Source: Chitinibacter sp046530675
Lineage (GTDB): Bacteria > Pseudomonadota > Gammaproteobacteria > Burkholderiales > Chitinibacteraceae
Direction: 5' to 3'
NCBI RefSeq assembly: GCF_046530675.1
Contig: NZ_CP172558.1
Coordinates: 3,100,001-3,164,000, forward strand
DNA: 64,000 bases
Positions 15,655 through 23,385 of the stretch are shown here, in pieces. The position numbers and the translations under genes are program-made. How positions within the stretch are numbered: position 1 is the first letter of the stretch; each line of letters starts with the position of its first letter. Below the pieces are notes generated by a model. That model worked only from the letters and a program-made list of their open reading frames with translations. It had not been told where the DNA came from and ran no database searches.

Positions 15655-15777
15655 TAAACCAAAAGTTTTGGCCTGAGCTGAGGCCACCTCGTCCAGCATC
15701 GTTACCTCGCCTTGCCGTACTACTTGTACTGCCTGCGGCTTCGGTGCCTTGCTGGAATACTTTTGCACGGTCACTTA
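15651..15777. repeat. Dispersed foldback repeat, copy 1 (second copy at 54111-54232)
   Basis: Begins GTAGTAAACCAAAAGTTTTG and ends near ACTTTTGCACGGTCACTTA; the ends are imperfect inverted repeats and the interior contains TCCAGCA / TGCTGGA arms. The copy at 54111-54232 has the same orientation and is closely similar over its whole length. This copy fills the gap between the convergent GDPD and dut genes and includes the GDPD stop codon. Confidence 0.8.
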
Positions 15778-15803
15778 GCCGCTGACTTTGGCTCAAACCA
15801 GCA

Positions 15804-16259
15804 TCAGTGTTTACCGGTGCTGCCAAACCCGCCATCGCCACGATCCGATTCGGTAAATTCGTCAACCAGATTAAATTGAACCTGCACCACAGGCACAATC
15901 ACCAGCTGGGCGATCCGCTCGAGCGGCTGAATCGTGAAACTGCTGGCGCTGCGGTTCCAGACCGAAACAAATAGCTGCCCCTGATAATCCGAATCGATCA
16001 GACCGACCAGATTGCCGAGCACGATGCCGTGCTTATGCCCCAAGCCGGAGCGCGGCAGAATCATTGCTGCCAGCTTCGGGTCTTCCAGATGAATCGCCAT
16101 TCCGGTTGGCACCAGCGTCGTAGCCCCCGCAGCCAGTTCAAGCGGCGCATCCAGGCAGGCGCGCAAATCGAGTCCGGCGGCGCCCGGCGTTGCATACGCA
16201 GGTAAATTGTTTTTCAGTCGGGCATCGAGAATTTTAACGTCCATTACATGTTGAGCCAT
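15804..16259 (-). CDS. dut: Deoxyuridine 5'-triphosphate nucleotidohydrolase (dUTPase)
   Basis: A 151-residue trimeric dUTPase with its five motifs in order: AAGLDLRA, PRSGLGHKHGI, GLIDSDYQGQL, ERIAQLV and the C-terminal RGDGGFGSTG. It hydrolyses dUTP to dUMP and pyrophosphate, keeping uracil out of DNA and feeding dTMP synthesis. It lies downstream of coaBC on the same strand, as in E. coli and many proteobacteria. Confidence 0.96.
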   Translation of the reverse strand: MAQHVMDVKILDARLKNNLPAYATPGAAGLDLRACLDAPLELAAGATTLVPTGMAIHLEDPKLAAMILPRSGLGHKHGIVLGNLVGLIDSDYQGQLFVSVWNRSASSFTIQPLERIAQLVIVPVVQVQFNLVDEFTESDRGDGGFGSTGKH

Positions 16260-16351
16260 TTTATTTTCCTAAGGGTATATCTTCGTAAAACTTACTGTAC
16301 TTGATCTTTATAGAAATACATAGCCAGGGTATTTACTATCTATCAGGTTAA

Positions 16352-17545
16352 TTACTTCACGCTAGGACACAAGCGGGCAATATGCGTGATCAACCGACGT
16401 GCAATGTCGATTTTCGGTGCCGATTCAAGCCGCGTCTGGCCGTGATCGTCGAGCAGAATTACTTCATTGTCATCGGCGCCCATCGCGCTTTGCGCCAGAT
16501 TGGCAACGAGCAAAGGCAGTTGTTTACGCCGGCGCTTGGCCTCGGCAAATTCCAGCAGGTTTTCCGATTCGGCAGCAAATCCGACACAGAACGGTCGATT
16601 GGCTCGCGTAGACACGCTGGCGAGAATATCTGGATTGGGCGCCAGTGTGATCGTCAGCTGTTGCGCGCTTTTCTTGATTTTCTGCTCGGATGCATTGAGC
16701 ACATGGTAATCAGCGACGGCTGCAACGGCGATGAAAATATCGCTCGCAGCCACTTCAGATTCAACAGCGGCATGCATTTGCTGCGCGGATTTGATATCGA
16801 TCCGGCGGCTACCGATAGGTGTAGGCAATGCGGTTTCGCCCGAAATCAGCACGACTTCTGCGCCGGCTTCATACGCTGCCCGCGCAATCGCATAACCCAT
16901 TTTGCCGCTGCTGGTATTGGTAATGCCACGCACTGCGTCGATGCGCTCGAAAGTCGGCCCGGCGGTGATCAGCACACGCTGGCCTTTGAGCAGTTTGGGC
17001 TGCAAAGCCGCTTCCAGATGCTCGAAAATTTCCTGCGCTTCGAGCATGCGGCCATCGCCCACTTCGCCACACGCCTGCTCGCCATTGCCGGGGCCGAAAA
17101 TCTGGATGCCATCGGCTTGCAGTTGCGCAATATTGCGCTGGTTCGGCGCGTTTTCCCACATTTGCCGGTTCATCGCCGGTGCTACAAACAACGGACAATC
17201 GCGCGCAGCGACCAGTGTCGTCAGCAAATCGTCGCATAGGCCGTTCGCAACCTTGGCGAGTACATCGGCTGATGCAGGGGCAATCAGTACGGCGGCGGCG
17301 CCACGCGTCAGATCGATATGCGGCATATTGTTTGGCCGACGCGCATCCCATTGATCGCTGTAAACCAGATTGCCGCTCAAAGCCTGAAAAGTCACCGGGC
17401 CAACAAAGTGCGTCGCCGCTTCAGTCATCACGACATGGACGTCATAACCGGCCTTGACGAGTAGCCGAGTCAGTTCGGCCGATTTATACGCCGCAACACC
17501 ACCGCTAATGCCAAGTACGATTTTTTTCTGCTGACTTGAATTCAC
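16352..17545 (-). CDS. coaBC: Bifunctional phosphopantothenoylcysteine decarboxylase / phosphopantothenate-cysteine ligase
   Basis: A 397-residue CoaBC. The N-terminal flavoprotein CoaC half starts KIVLGISGGVAAYKSAEL and contains the APAMNRQMWENPxx-type motif (here PAMNRQMWENAPN) and ACGEVGDGRM. The C-terminal CoaB half starts near VLITAGPTFERIDAVRGITN and ends with the cysteine-ligase segment. It catalyses two steps of coenzyme A synthesis. It is divergent from radC, with a 271-bp foldback element in between. Confidence 0.96.
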   Translation of the reverse strand: MNSSQQKKIVLGISGGVAAYKSAELTRLLVKAGYDVHVVMTEAATHFVGPVTFQALSGNLVYSDQWDARRPNNMPHIDLTRGAAAVLIAPASADVLAKVANGLCDDLLTTLVAARDCPLFVAPAMNRQMWENAPNQRNIAQLQADGIQIFGPGNGEQACGEVGDGRMLEAQEIFEHLEAALQPKLLKGQRVLITAGPTFERIDAVRGITNTSSGKMGYAIARAAYEAGAEVVLISGETALPTPIGSRRIDIKSAQQMHAAVESEVAASDIFIAVAAVADYHVLNASEQKIKKSAQQLTITLAPNPDILASVSTRANRPFCVGFAAESENLLEFAEAKRRRKQLPLLVANLAQSAMGADDNEVILLDDHGQTRLESAPKIDIARRLITHIARLCPSVK

Positions 17546-17596
17546 AACAGGCGCGCCTCTGCTAGAAAGAATGGTCGTAGTTTACCGAAAAATAAC

Positions 17597-17867
17597 TAGG
17601 TTCTGTTGACGTTAGTTTTACACTCGCGCTGGAGCGATTTTTGCGACGAATCAAGGCATTAACTGCGATGCATAGTCATTCTATGTGAACAGTCAATAAC
17701 GCAGAGTCGTCACAAAAAGCGCCCAGCCCTCCGGGTTTGGCTGTTTTTGGCCTGACACTGCGTTGCAAAACCTTCACATAGAATTGTCTATGCTTCAGGT
17801 TTCACGCCTTGTTTCAGGCCAAAACCAGCACAAACGCGATTCGCAAAACTAACGTCAACAAAACCTA
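17597..17867. mobile_element. 271-bp MITE-like foldback element between coaBC and radC
   Basis: Terminal inverted repeats of 23 bp (17597-17619 and 17845-17867) differ at one position; the outer part reads TAGGTT and the inner part GTTGACGTTAGTTTT. The two arms pair along almost their full length, including the internal CACATAGAATGACTATG / CATAGACAATTCTATGTG pair, and meet at a central hairpin near 17732. No transposase is encoded. The ends are TA, compatible with insertion at a TA dinucleotide. The right end stops 1 bp before the radC start codon. Confidence 0.78.
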
Positions 17868-17868
17868 T

Positions 17869-18543
17869 ATGTCGATTACTGATTGGCCTGCGGACGAGCG
17901 TCCGCGCGAAAAATTACTGGCTCAGGGCGCTGGATCATTGTCCGATGCCGAGCTGCTGGCGATTTTTCTGCGCGTCGGCATTGCAGGAAAAAGCGCAGTC
18001 GATCTGGCGCGCGAGCTGCTGATTCATTTCGGCTCGCTGCAATCGCTGTTTCAGGCCAATTTAGGTGATTTTGATGCGATCAGCGGCATCGGCGCGGCCA
18101 AATACGCGCAAATGCAGGCGGTGCTTGAAATGAGTCGTCGCGCACTGGCCGAACAACTCAAGCAAAAAGCGTCGTTTGCCAATCCGTCTGCGGTGCGTGA
18201 TTTTTTGCGCCTGCGGCTGCGCGGGATTGCGCACGAAGAATTTCACGCGCTGTATCTGGATAGCGGTTATTGCCTGATTCATGCCGAAGCGCTGTTCAAA
18301 GGCACAATCAACGAAACCAGAATCTATCCGCGCGAACTGGCCCGACAAGCGCTGGCGCATAATGCTGCAGCGATTATTGTTGCGCACAATCATCCATCAG
18401 GATCAAGCGAGCCATCAAGCGCCGATATTTTGTTAACCCGCCAGTTGCAGCACGGCTTGGAGCTGCTCGAGATCAAACTGCTTGATCATTTCATCGTCGC
18501 CGCTCATCAGATCGTTTCGCTGGCCGAGCTGGGACATCTTTAA
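17869..18543 (+). CDS. radC: RadC family JAMM-domain protein
   Basis: A 224-residue protein starting MSITDWPADERPREKLL, the conserved RadC start; an upstream in-frame ATG at 17809 lies within the foldback element and is rejected. A helix-hairpin-helix motif (ISGIGAAKYAQ) is followed by the JAMM metalloprotease-like motif, HNHPSGSSEPSSAD. Despite its name it is not clearly a DNA repair protein; the biochemical role is unknown. Unusually, no ribosome-binding site can be seen, because the sequence just upstream is the inverted-repeat end of the element. Confidence 0.92.
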   Translation: MSITDWPADERPREKLLAQGAGSLSDAELLAIFLRVGIAGKSAVDLARELLIHFGSLQSLFQANLGDFDAISGIGAAKYAQMQAVLEMSRRALAEQLKQKASFANPSAVRDFLRLRLRGIAHEEFHALYLDSGYCLIHAEALFKGTINETRIYPRELARQALAHNAAAIIVAHNHPSGSSEPSSADILLTRQLQHGLELLEIKLLDHFIVAAHQIVSLAELGHL

Positions 18544-18598
18544 TGCATTGATTTTATGTCGATAAATGACGTACACCCATGATTAAAAGGTGTGCATC

Positions 18599-19576
18599 AT
18601 GCGTATCGTCGAATCCAATCTTGCCCTCGCCGCCCAAAGCCAGTTTCAACGCGAGCAAAGTGAAAGTCTGAAAATCACCATCGAGCCAGCGCACCTCGAG
18701 CCGCTGCCTGCTGCCGTCGAAATTTCGAGCGCAGCCAGAATCCTTGAGGAGCAGGAAAACATCGTCAATAACGACCCCCGGCTCAGACTGATCAAACAAC
18801 TGGTCGAGTCTATGATCGGCGGAGAAATCCAGCTAAGGTATATCGATACAGAGCATGCTAAATCTGATCCAGAGCCAGATACCCCTGCGATGCAAGTTAT
18901 TGAAGGCGGGGTTCGGGTCGAATATCGCTCGCACGAAGCTGAAACCGAACAGCTGCAGTTCAGCGCCAGTGGCACGATCCGAACTGCCGACGGCCGCAGC
19001 ATCAGCTTTAGCAGCGAGCTGGCACTGAGTCGCAGTTTCAGCCAGACCACCACGCTCGATATCGCCAGCGGCAGTCTGGCACGCCCCAGAAAAGATCCCT
19101 TGGTCATCAATTACGCTGCGGCCAGCGCCACTTTGTCCGATCAGACTTTCCGCTTTGATCTGGATGCGGATGGTGATCCAGAAACGGTTCACCGGCTTAA
19201 CACTGGCAGCGCCTATCTGGCACTCGATCTGAATCATGATGGCAAAATCAATCATGGCAAGGAATTGTTCGGCACTCAAAGCGGGAATGGCTTTGCCGAC
19301 TTGCAGCAATATGATGACGACCGGAACGGCTGGATTGATAGCGGCGATGCCATTTTTGGCCAATTGAAATTGTGGTTGAACGACGAAAGCGAATCCGGTC
19401 AGCTCAAATCGCTCACCGAAATGAAAATTGGTGCACTCTATCTGGCTGATGCCCGCGCCGATTTTGCCTTGAACAACGCCCAGAACCAGAACTACGGCTT
19501 GCTTCGCAGCACCGGGCTTTACCTCAGCGACGAGGGCAACACCGGCACGATGCAACAATTAGACCTGAGCATCTGA
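18599..19576 (+). CDS. Conserved protein with calcium-binding EF-hand-like loops
   Basis: A 325-residue protein starting at ATG 18599 (AAAGG box upstream; a GTG at 18590 is possible). The N-terminal half is low in recognisable motifs. The C-terminal half contains FDLDADGDPE, LDLNHDGKINHGKELFG and DDDRNGWIDSGDAIFGQLKLW, the D-x-D/N-x-D-G loops with ELFG and LxLW signatures seen in calcium-binding segments of RTX adhesins and related stand-alone proteins. No signal peptide or membrane helix is seen. Function unknown; probably Ca2+-dependent folding or an exported protein lacking a classical signal. Confidence 0.7.
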   Translation: MRIVESNLALAAQSQFQREQSESLKITIEPAHLEPLPAAVEISSAARILEEQENIVNNDPRLRLIKQLVESMIGGEIQLRYIDTEHAKSDPEPDTPAMQVIEGGVRVEYRSHEAETEQLQFSASGTIRTADGRSISFSSELALSRSFSQTTTLDIASGSLARPRKDPLVINYAAASATLSDQTFRFDLDADGDPETVHRLNTGSAYLALDLNHDGKINHGKELFGTQSGNGFADLQQYDDDRNGWIDSGDAIFGQLKLWLNDESESGQLKSLTEMKIGALYLADARADFALNNAQNQNYGLLRSTGLYLSDEGNTGTMQQLDLSI

Positions 19577-19690
19577 ATTTTCAGCGAAATTCCAGACAAT
19601 ATACGGGATTACCCTAGTATCTTGAGTGAATTCAAGCCTGCATCATTTGTATAGATACAGCCTCGTCAATTTTGCTCTGGAACAGTCACT

Positions 19691-20884
19691 ATGAAAATTA
19701 CGTCCTACACCCTGATTGCTGCCGCCATTCTCGGCCTTGCAGCGTGCAAACAGCAAACGCCGGTCGACACCGACCAAGCCAGCGCGCCGACTGAAACAAG
19801 CGCCGGTAGCAGCGATACGATCAAAATCGGCCTGGCAGCACCTTTGACCGGCAATATTGCTCACCTGGGTAAAGACGTCGAATACGGCGCACAAATGGCG
19901 ATTGAAGAAATCAATGCCGAAGGTGGACTGGATCTGGGCGGCAGCAAAAAGAAAGTTGAACTGGTCGCCGAAGATGATCAGGCCGATCCGAAAAATGCCA
20001 CCAATGTCGCGCAACGTTTCGTTGATCAAAAAATTGCTGGCGTGATTGGTCATCTGACTTCGGGCACCAGCATTCCGGCTTCAAAAATCTATTCTGACGC
20101 GGGGATTGCCCAGATTTCTCCTTCAGCCACCGCCTTGGCGTATACCGCACAAGGTTATAAAACCACTTTCCGTCTGACTGCCAACGATGGTCAGCAAGGT
20201 CAAGCACTGGGCCAATATGCGGTCAACACGCTCAAGGTAAAGAAAGTGGCCATTGTTGACGACCGCACCGCCTACGGTCAGGGTCTGGCCGATGAATTTG
20301 AAAAAGCCGTCAAAGCGGCCGGGGCAGAAATCGTTAAACGCGAATTTACGACCAATCAGGAAACCGACTTCAATGCGATTCTGACCAGCATCAAAGGCGC
20401 CAAGCCTGAGCTGATTTTCTTCGGCGGCATGGACGCTCAATCAGCGCCTTTTAAAAAGCAAACTAAAAAATTGGGACTGACTGCCATCGTGATGGGCGCC
20501 GATGGCACCAAATCTCCCGAATTCCTCAAACTGGCCGGAGCCGATGCAGAAGGCACTTACGGCTCAACCGCGGGTCAATCTATTGATCAGTTGCCAAGCG
20601 GTAAAGAGTTTAACGAAAAATTCAAAACCAAATACGGTGTCGATGTTCAGGTCTATGCGCCATACAGCTATGACGCAGCCAAGGTTCTGCTGGCCGCAAT
20701 GAAGCAGGCTGGTTCAAGCGATCCGGCGAAATATCTGCCAGTATTGAGCAAAATCGAACACCAAGGGCTGACTGGATCGATTGCATTTGACGAGAAAGGC
20801 GACGTTAAAAATGCGGCAGTTGGTATTTATGTCGTGAAAAATGGCAAATGGGAACTGGCAGAAATGGTTGGCGGCGCAAAATAA
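19691..20884 (+). CDS. Branched-chain amino-acid-type ABC transporter substrate-binding lipoprotein (LivK family), copy 1
   Basis: A 397-residue periplasmic binding protein. The signal ends in GLAAC (Cys19, lipobox), then a Thr/Ser/Ala-rich linker. The mature part starts IKIGLAAPLTGNIAHLGKD and includes the VIGHLTSGTSIPAS and DDRTAYGQGLADEFEKA motifs of the type I LivJ/LivK fold. It would bind a hydrophobic or polar amino acid or related ligand for an ABC importer. No permease or ATPase gene is adjacent. A tandem paralogue follows at 21265. Confidence 0.9.
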   Translation: MKITSYTLIAAAILGLAACKQQTPVDTDQASAPTETSAGSSDTIKIGLAAPLTGNIAHLGKDVEYGAQMAIEEINAEGGLDLGGSKKKVELVAEDDQADPKNATNVAQRFVDQKIAGVIGHLTSGTSIPASKIYSDAGIAQISPSATALAYTAQGYKTTFRLTANDGQQGQALGQYAVNTLKVKKVAIVDDRTAYGQGLADEFEKAVKAAGAEIVKREFTTNQETDFNAILTSIKGAKPELIFFGGMDAQSAPFKKQTKKLGLTAIVMGADGTKSPEFLKLAGADAEGTYGSTAGQSIDQLPSGKEFNEKFKTKYGVDVQVYAPYSYDAAKVLLAAMKQAGSSDPAKYLPVLSKIEHQGLTGSIAFDEKGDVKNAAVGIYVVKNGKWELAEMVGGAK

Positions 20885-20907
20885 GCGCTCCGCATCATTC
20901 ATCAAGC

Positions 20908-20932
20908 AAAGGGAGCCAATGGCTCCCTTTTT
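20908..20932 (+). terminator. Rho-independent terminator after LivK-type copy 1
   Basis: AAAGGGAGCC / GGCTCCCTTTTT hairpin with a 3-nt loop and a T run, 24 bp after the stop codon. Confidence 0.9.
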
Positions 20933-21264
20933 CATTTCAGACCGGCTGAATGTCGCGAAATACAAACACTCTTCATCGGCCATCAAGACCGGGCAAGGCA
21001 CTTGCTCGCACCAACTGCATTGTCTTTGCTGCACAGCAACAATCCAGCTTGCACGTGCCTTGGACGTGCGCCGGGCGTCATCATCAAACTGTTACCATCA
21101 AAAACTATTAAAACTGTTGCGATGCAACTACAGGATATTCCTTATTCAACAGAGCGCATTGCAGCGTTGATATTTGTCGCTTCTAATGAGTTCAGCCATT
21201 TCGGCAGACCATTAGTTCAAACAGAACAACAGTCTCACCAAACCACTCTCTTGGGGAATCTCGA
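20933..21264. other. Intergenic region between the two LivK-type genes
   Basis: No ORF of merit. It holds a GC-rich inverted repeat around 21047-21070 (GCACGTGCC...GGACGTGC) and an AT-rich stretch (21085-21120) that may contain the promoter of the second gene; no -10/-35 pair stands out. The second gene has a good ribosome-binding site (GGGGA) just before its ATG. Confidence 0.5.
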
Positions 21265-22464
21265 ATGACTATCGCTCGTTACAGCCTGATTACTGCAGCC
21301 ATTTTGGCGATGACCGCTTGCGGTCAACAGGAACCCGCCGCCACTACCGAACAAGCCAGTGCTGCTTCTGCAGCAGCAGTTGACGCCGCTCCTGCCGGTG
21401 ATGTCATCAAAATCGGCCATGCAGGTCCGCTGACCGGCAATATCGCCCACCTCGGGAAAGACAACGAAAATGGTGTCAAAATGGCCATTGACGAAATCAA
21501 CGAAGCCGGTGGTGTTGATATCGCTGGCAAAAAAATGAAACTGGAAATGATTTCGGAAGACGACCAGGCCGATCCGAAAACGGCAACGACCGTAGCACAG
21601 CGCTTTGTCGATCAGAAAGTCGCCGGCGTGATTGGTCATTTGAACTCTGGCACGACAATCCCCGCGTCAAAAATTTACTCTGATGCCGGTCTTGCGCAGA
21701 TTTCCCCATCAGCCACTGCCGTTGCCTACACCGCACAAGGCTTTAAAACCGCTTTCCGCGTAATGGCCAACGACGCACAGCAAGGTAAGGTACTGGGCGA
21801 ATACGCCGTGAAACTGGGCGCGAAAAAAGTGGCGATCATTGACGACCGCACCGCTTATGGCCAGGGTCTGGCTGATGAATTTGAAAAGGCAGCGAAAGCC
21901 GCTGGCGCCGAGATCGTTCGTCGCGAATTTACGACCAATCAGGAAACCGACTTCAACGCGATTCTGACGACCATCAAAGGCAGCAAACCTGATCTGATTT
22001 TCTACGGTGGCATGGATGCACAAGGCGCACCATTGAAAAAGCAAGCTAAGAAACTGGGCATCAACGCCAAAGTCATGGGTGGCGACGGTACCCAAACACC
22101 AGAATTCATCAAACTGGCTGGCACCGATGCTGAGGGCATGATTGCTTCGATTCCGGGCGTACCAACCGAGCAAATGCCGGGCGGCAAAGCTTTTGTTGAG
22201 AAATTCAAAGCCAAATTCAATACCGACGTTCAGCTTTATGCACCATTCTGTTATGACGCGGTAAAAGTCATGGTTGCAGCGATGCAAAAAGCAGGTTCAA
22301 GCGATCCAGCCAAATACCTGCCTGAGCTGGCCAAAACCGAATACAGCGGCGCGACCGGCAATATCTCTTTTGACGAAAAAGGCGATATCAAAAACGGCGC
22401 GGTGACTGTCTATACGGTCAAAGGCGGCAAATGGGAAGTACTGGAAGTCGTTGGCGGTAAATAA
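21265..22464 (+). CDS. Branched-chain amino-acid-type ABC transporter substrate-binding lipoprotein (LivK family), copy 2
   Basis: A 399-residue paralogue of the preceding gene, with the same lipoprotein layout (MTAC, Cys19), Ala-rich linker and LivJ/LivK fold motifs (IKIGHAGPLTGNIAHLGKD, VIGHLNSGTTIPAS, DDRTAYGQGLADEFEKAAK). Large blocks are identical between the two, so they arose by tandem duplication; ligand-loop regions (for example ...GSTAGQS versus ...ASIPGVP) differ, suggesting altered specificity. It has its own leader and terminator, so each copy is a separate transcript. Confidence 0.9.
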   Translation: MTIARYSLITAAILAMTACGQQEPAATTEQASAASAAAVDAAPAGDVIKIGHAGPLTGNIAHLGKDNENGVKMAIDEINEAGGVDIAGKKMKLEMISEDDQADPKTATTVAQRFVDQKVAGVIGHLNSGTTIPASKIYSDAGLAQISPSATAVAYTAQGFKTAFRVMANDAQQGKVLGEYAVKLGAKKVAIIDDRTAYGQGLADEFEKAAKAAGAEIVRREFTTNQETDFNAILTTIKGSKPDLIFYGGMDAQGAPLKKQAKKLGINAKVMGGDGTQTPEFIKLAGTDAEGMIASIPGVPTEQMPGGKAFVEKFKAKFNTDVQLYAPFCYDAVKVMVAAMQKAGSSDPAKYLPELAKTEYSGATGNISFDEKGDIKNGAVTVYTVKGGKWEVLEVVGGK

Positions 22465-22497
22465 GCCAGCATCTTCATCCGGATGATTTGATCCGAT

Positions 22498-22523
22498 AAA
22501 AAGGAGGCGCTGGCCTCCTTTTT
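22498..22523 (+). terminator. Rho-independent terminator after LivK-type copy 2
   Basis: AAAAAGGAGGC / GCCTCCTTTTT hairpin with a 4-nt loop and T run. Confidence 0.9.
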
Positions 22524-22540
22524 CTTTAAATGGTTAATTT

Positions 22541-23026
22541 ATGAGCTTTGATTCAGCCATCCGAAAATACTCACCATTTATCGGCTGTATTAGCCTAGTC
22601 TTTATTGCTCATCAGCGGCAGGCCTTGATGTTGGCCTGGTTTATTCTGCCATTTTTAGTAATTGCTTATTTCATTGAGTTGGTCAAATGCATCAGTGGCC
22701 ACACACAGTGGCAAGAAATACGGCTTAAATTGTTTTGCTGGATTGTGGGCTACGCGCTCGTTATCGGCATTCACGAATACCGCGCACAACAAGACAGAAT
22801 GCAGGCAGAGCAAGTTATTGTGAAGATCCAAACCTACAAAGCCATACATCATCACTATCCCAGGACTCTGGAAGAACTTGCTTTCTCTAATTCCATATCA
22901 CCAATTAAGATAAGGTTTTTCTTTCTGAAAAATAGGCCGATGCTCAGCTATCTCGACTCAAAACATCTATACGCATTGCACATCTATGACTTTGAAGTGG
23001 ACACGTGGAAATACGTTATCCCATAA
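22541..23026 (+). CDS. Hypothetical membrane protein
   Basis: A 161-residue protein with two predicted transmembrane helices, at about residues 29-47 and 64-80, and a soluble C-terminal half with a YHYPRTLEEL-like motif (HHHYPRTLEELAF). The latter resembles the short 'P-x-T-L-x-E-L' helix found in some pseudopilin-like and signal-anchored proteins, but no family is recognised. It starts right after the terminator of the LivK-type gene and ends at a shared convergent terminator. Function unknown. Confidence 0.6.
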   Translation: MSFDSAIRKYSPFIGCISLVFIAHQRQALMLAWFILPFLVIAYFIELVKCISGHTQWQEIRLKLFCWIVGYALVIGIHEYRAQQDRMQAEQVIVKIQTYKAIHHHYPRTLEELAFSNSISPIKIRFFFLKNRPMLSYLDSKHLYALHIYDFEVDTWKYVIP

Positions 23027-23057
23027 AAAAACGCCATCTCAAAGATAGCGTTTTTTT
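23025..23057. terminator. Bidirectional terminator between convergent genes
   Basis: AAAAAACGC ... GCGTTTTTT hairpin with one internal mismatch (CATCT / AGATA arm). It can serve both the + strand membrane protein gene and the minus-strand DUF3460 gene. Confidence 0.75.
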
Positions 23058-23076
23058 ATGTCCTGAATCCTGCGTA

Positions 23077-23247
23077 TTATTTTTTCAGCTCAGATTCTTC
23101 GTTGCGTTTGCGCTCATCAAGATTGATGGGCTCTTTATCCCACAACAGCGCACGGCCTTCGATCTGGCCTTTGGCGACTTCCGGATTTTCCTGCAGGAAT
23201 TTTTCCATGAATTTGGTGTAATCCGATACGTAATTGCGATCAATCAT
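23077..23247 (-). CDS. DUF3460 family small protein
   Basis: A 56-residue ORF starting at ATG 23247 and ending TAA at 23079-23077. The translation begins MIDRNYVSDYTKFMEKFL and contains NPEVAKGQIEGRALLWDKEP, the core pattern of DUF3460, a short, highly charged protein family confined mainly to betaproteobacteria. It is highly charged, has no membrane segment, and its function is unknown. It ends at the shared terminator with the convergent membrane-protein gene. Confidence 0.85.
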   Translation of the reverse strand: MIDRNYVSDYTKFMEKFLQENPEVAKGQIEGRALLWDKEPINLDERKRNEESELKK

Positions 23248-23385
23248 TTCAGCAACCTCAAAATTAGAAATTCCGCCTATTATATGCGAATGCTAGGGTA
23301 TCGTGGACGATCAAATACATCACCATGTATTGCCTGAAAGCCCTTATCCAAATTGGTCCATCAGCCAATACCCCCTACCATAAAA

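Noticed and set aside
17809..17868. Upstream start for radC
   Set aside because: Lies within the inverted-repeat element; the conserved RadC N-terminus begins at 17869.
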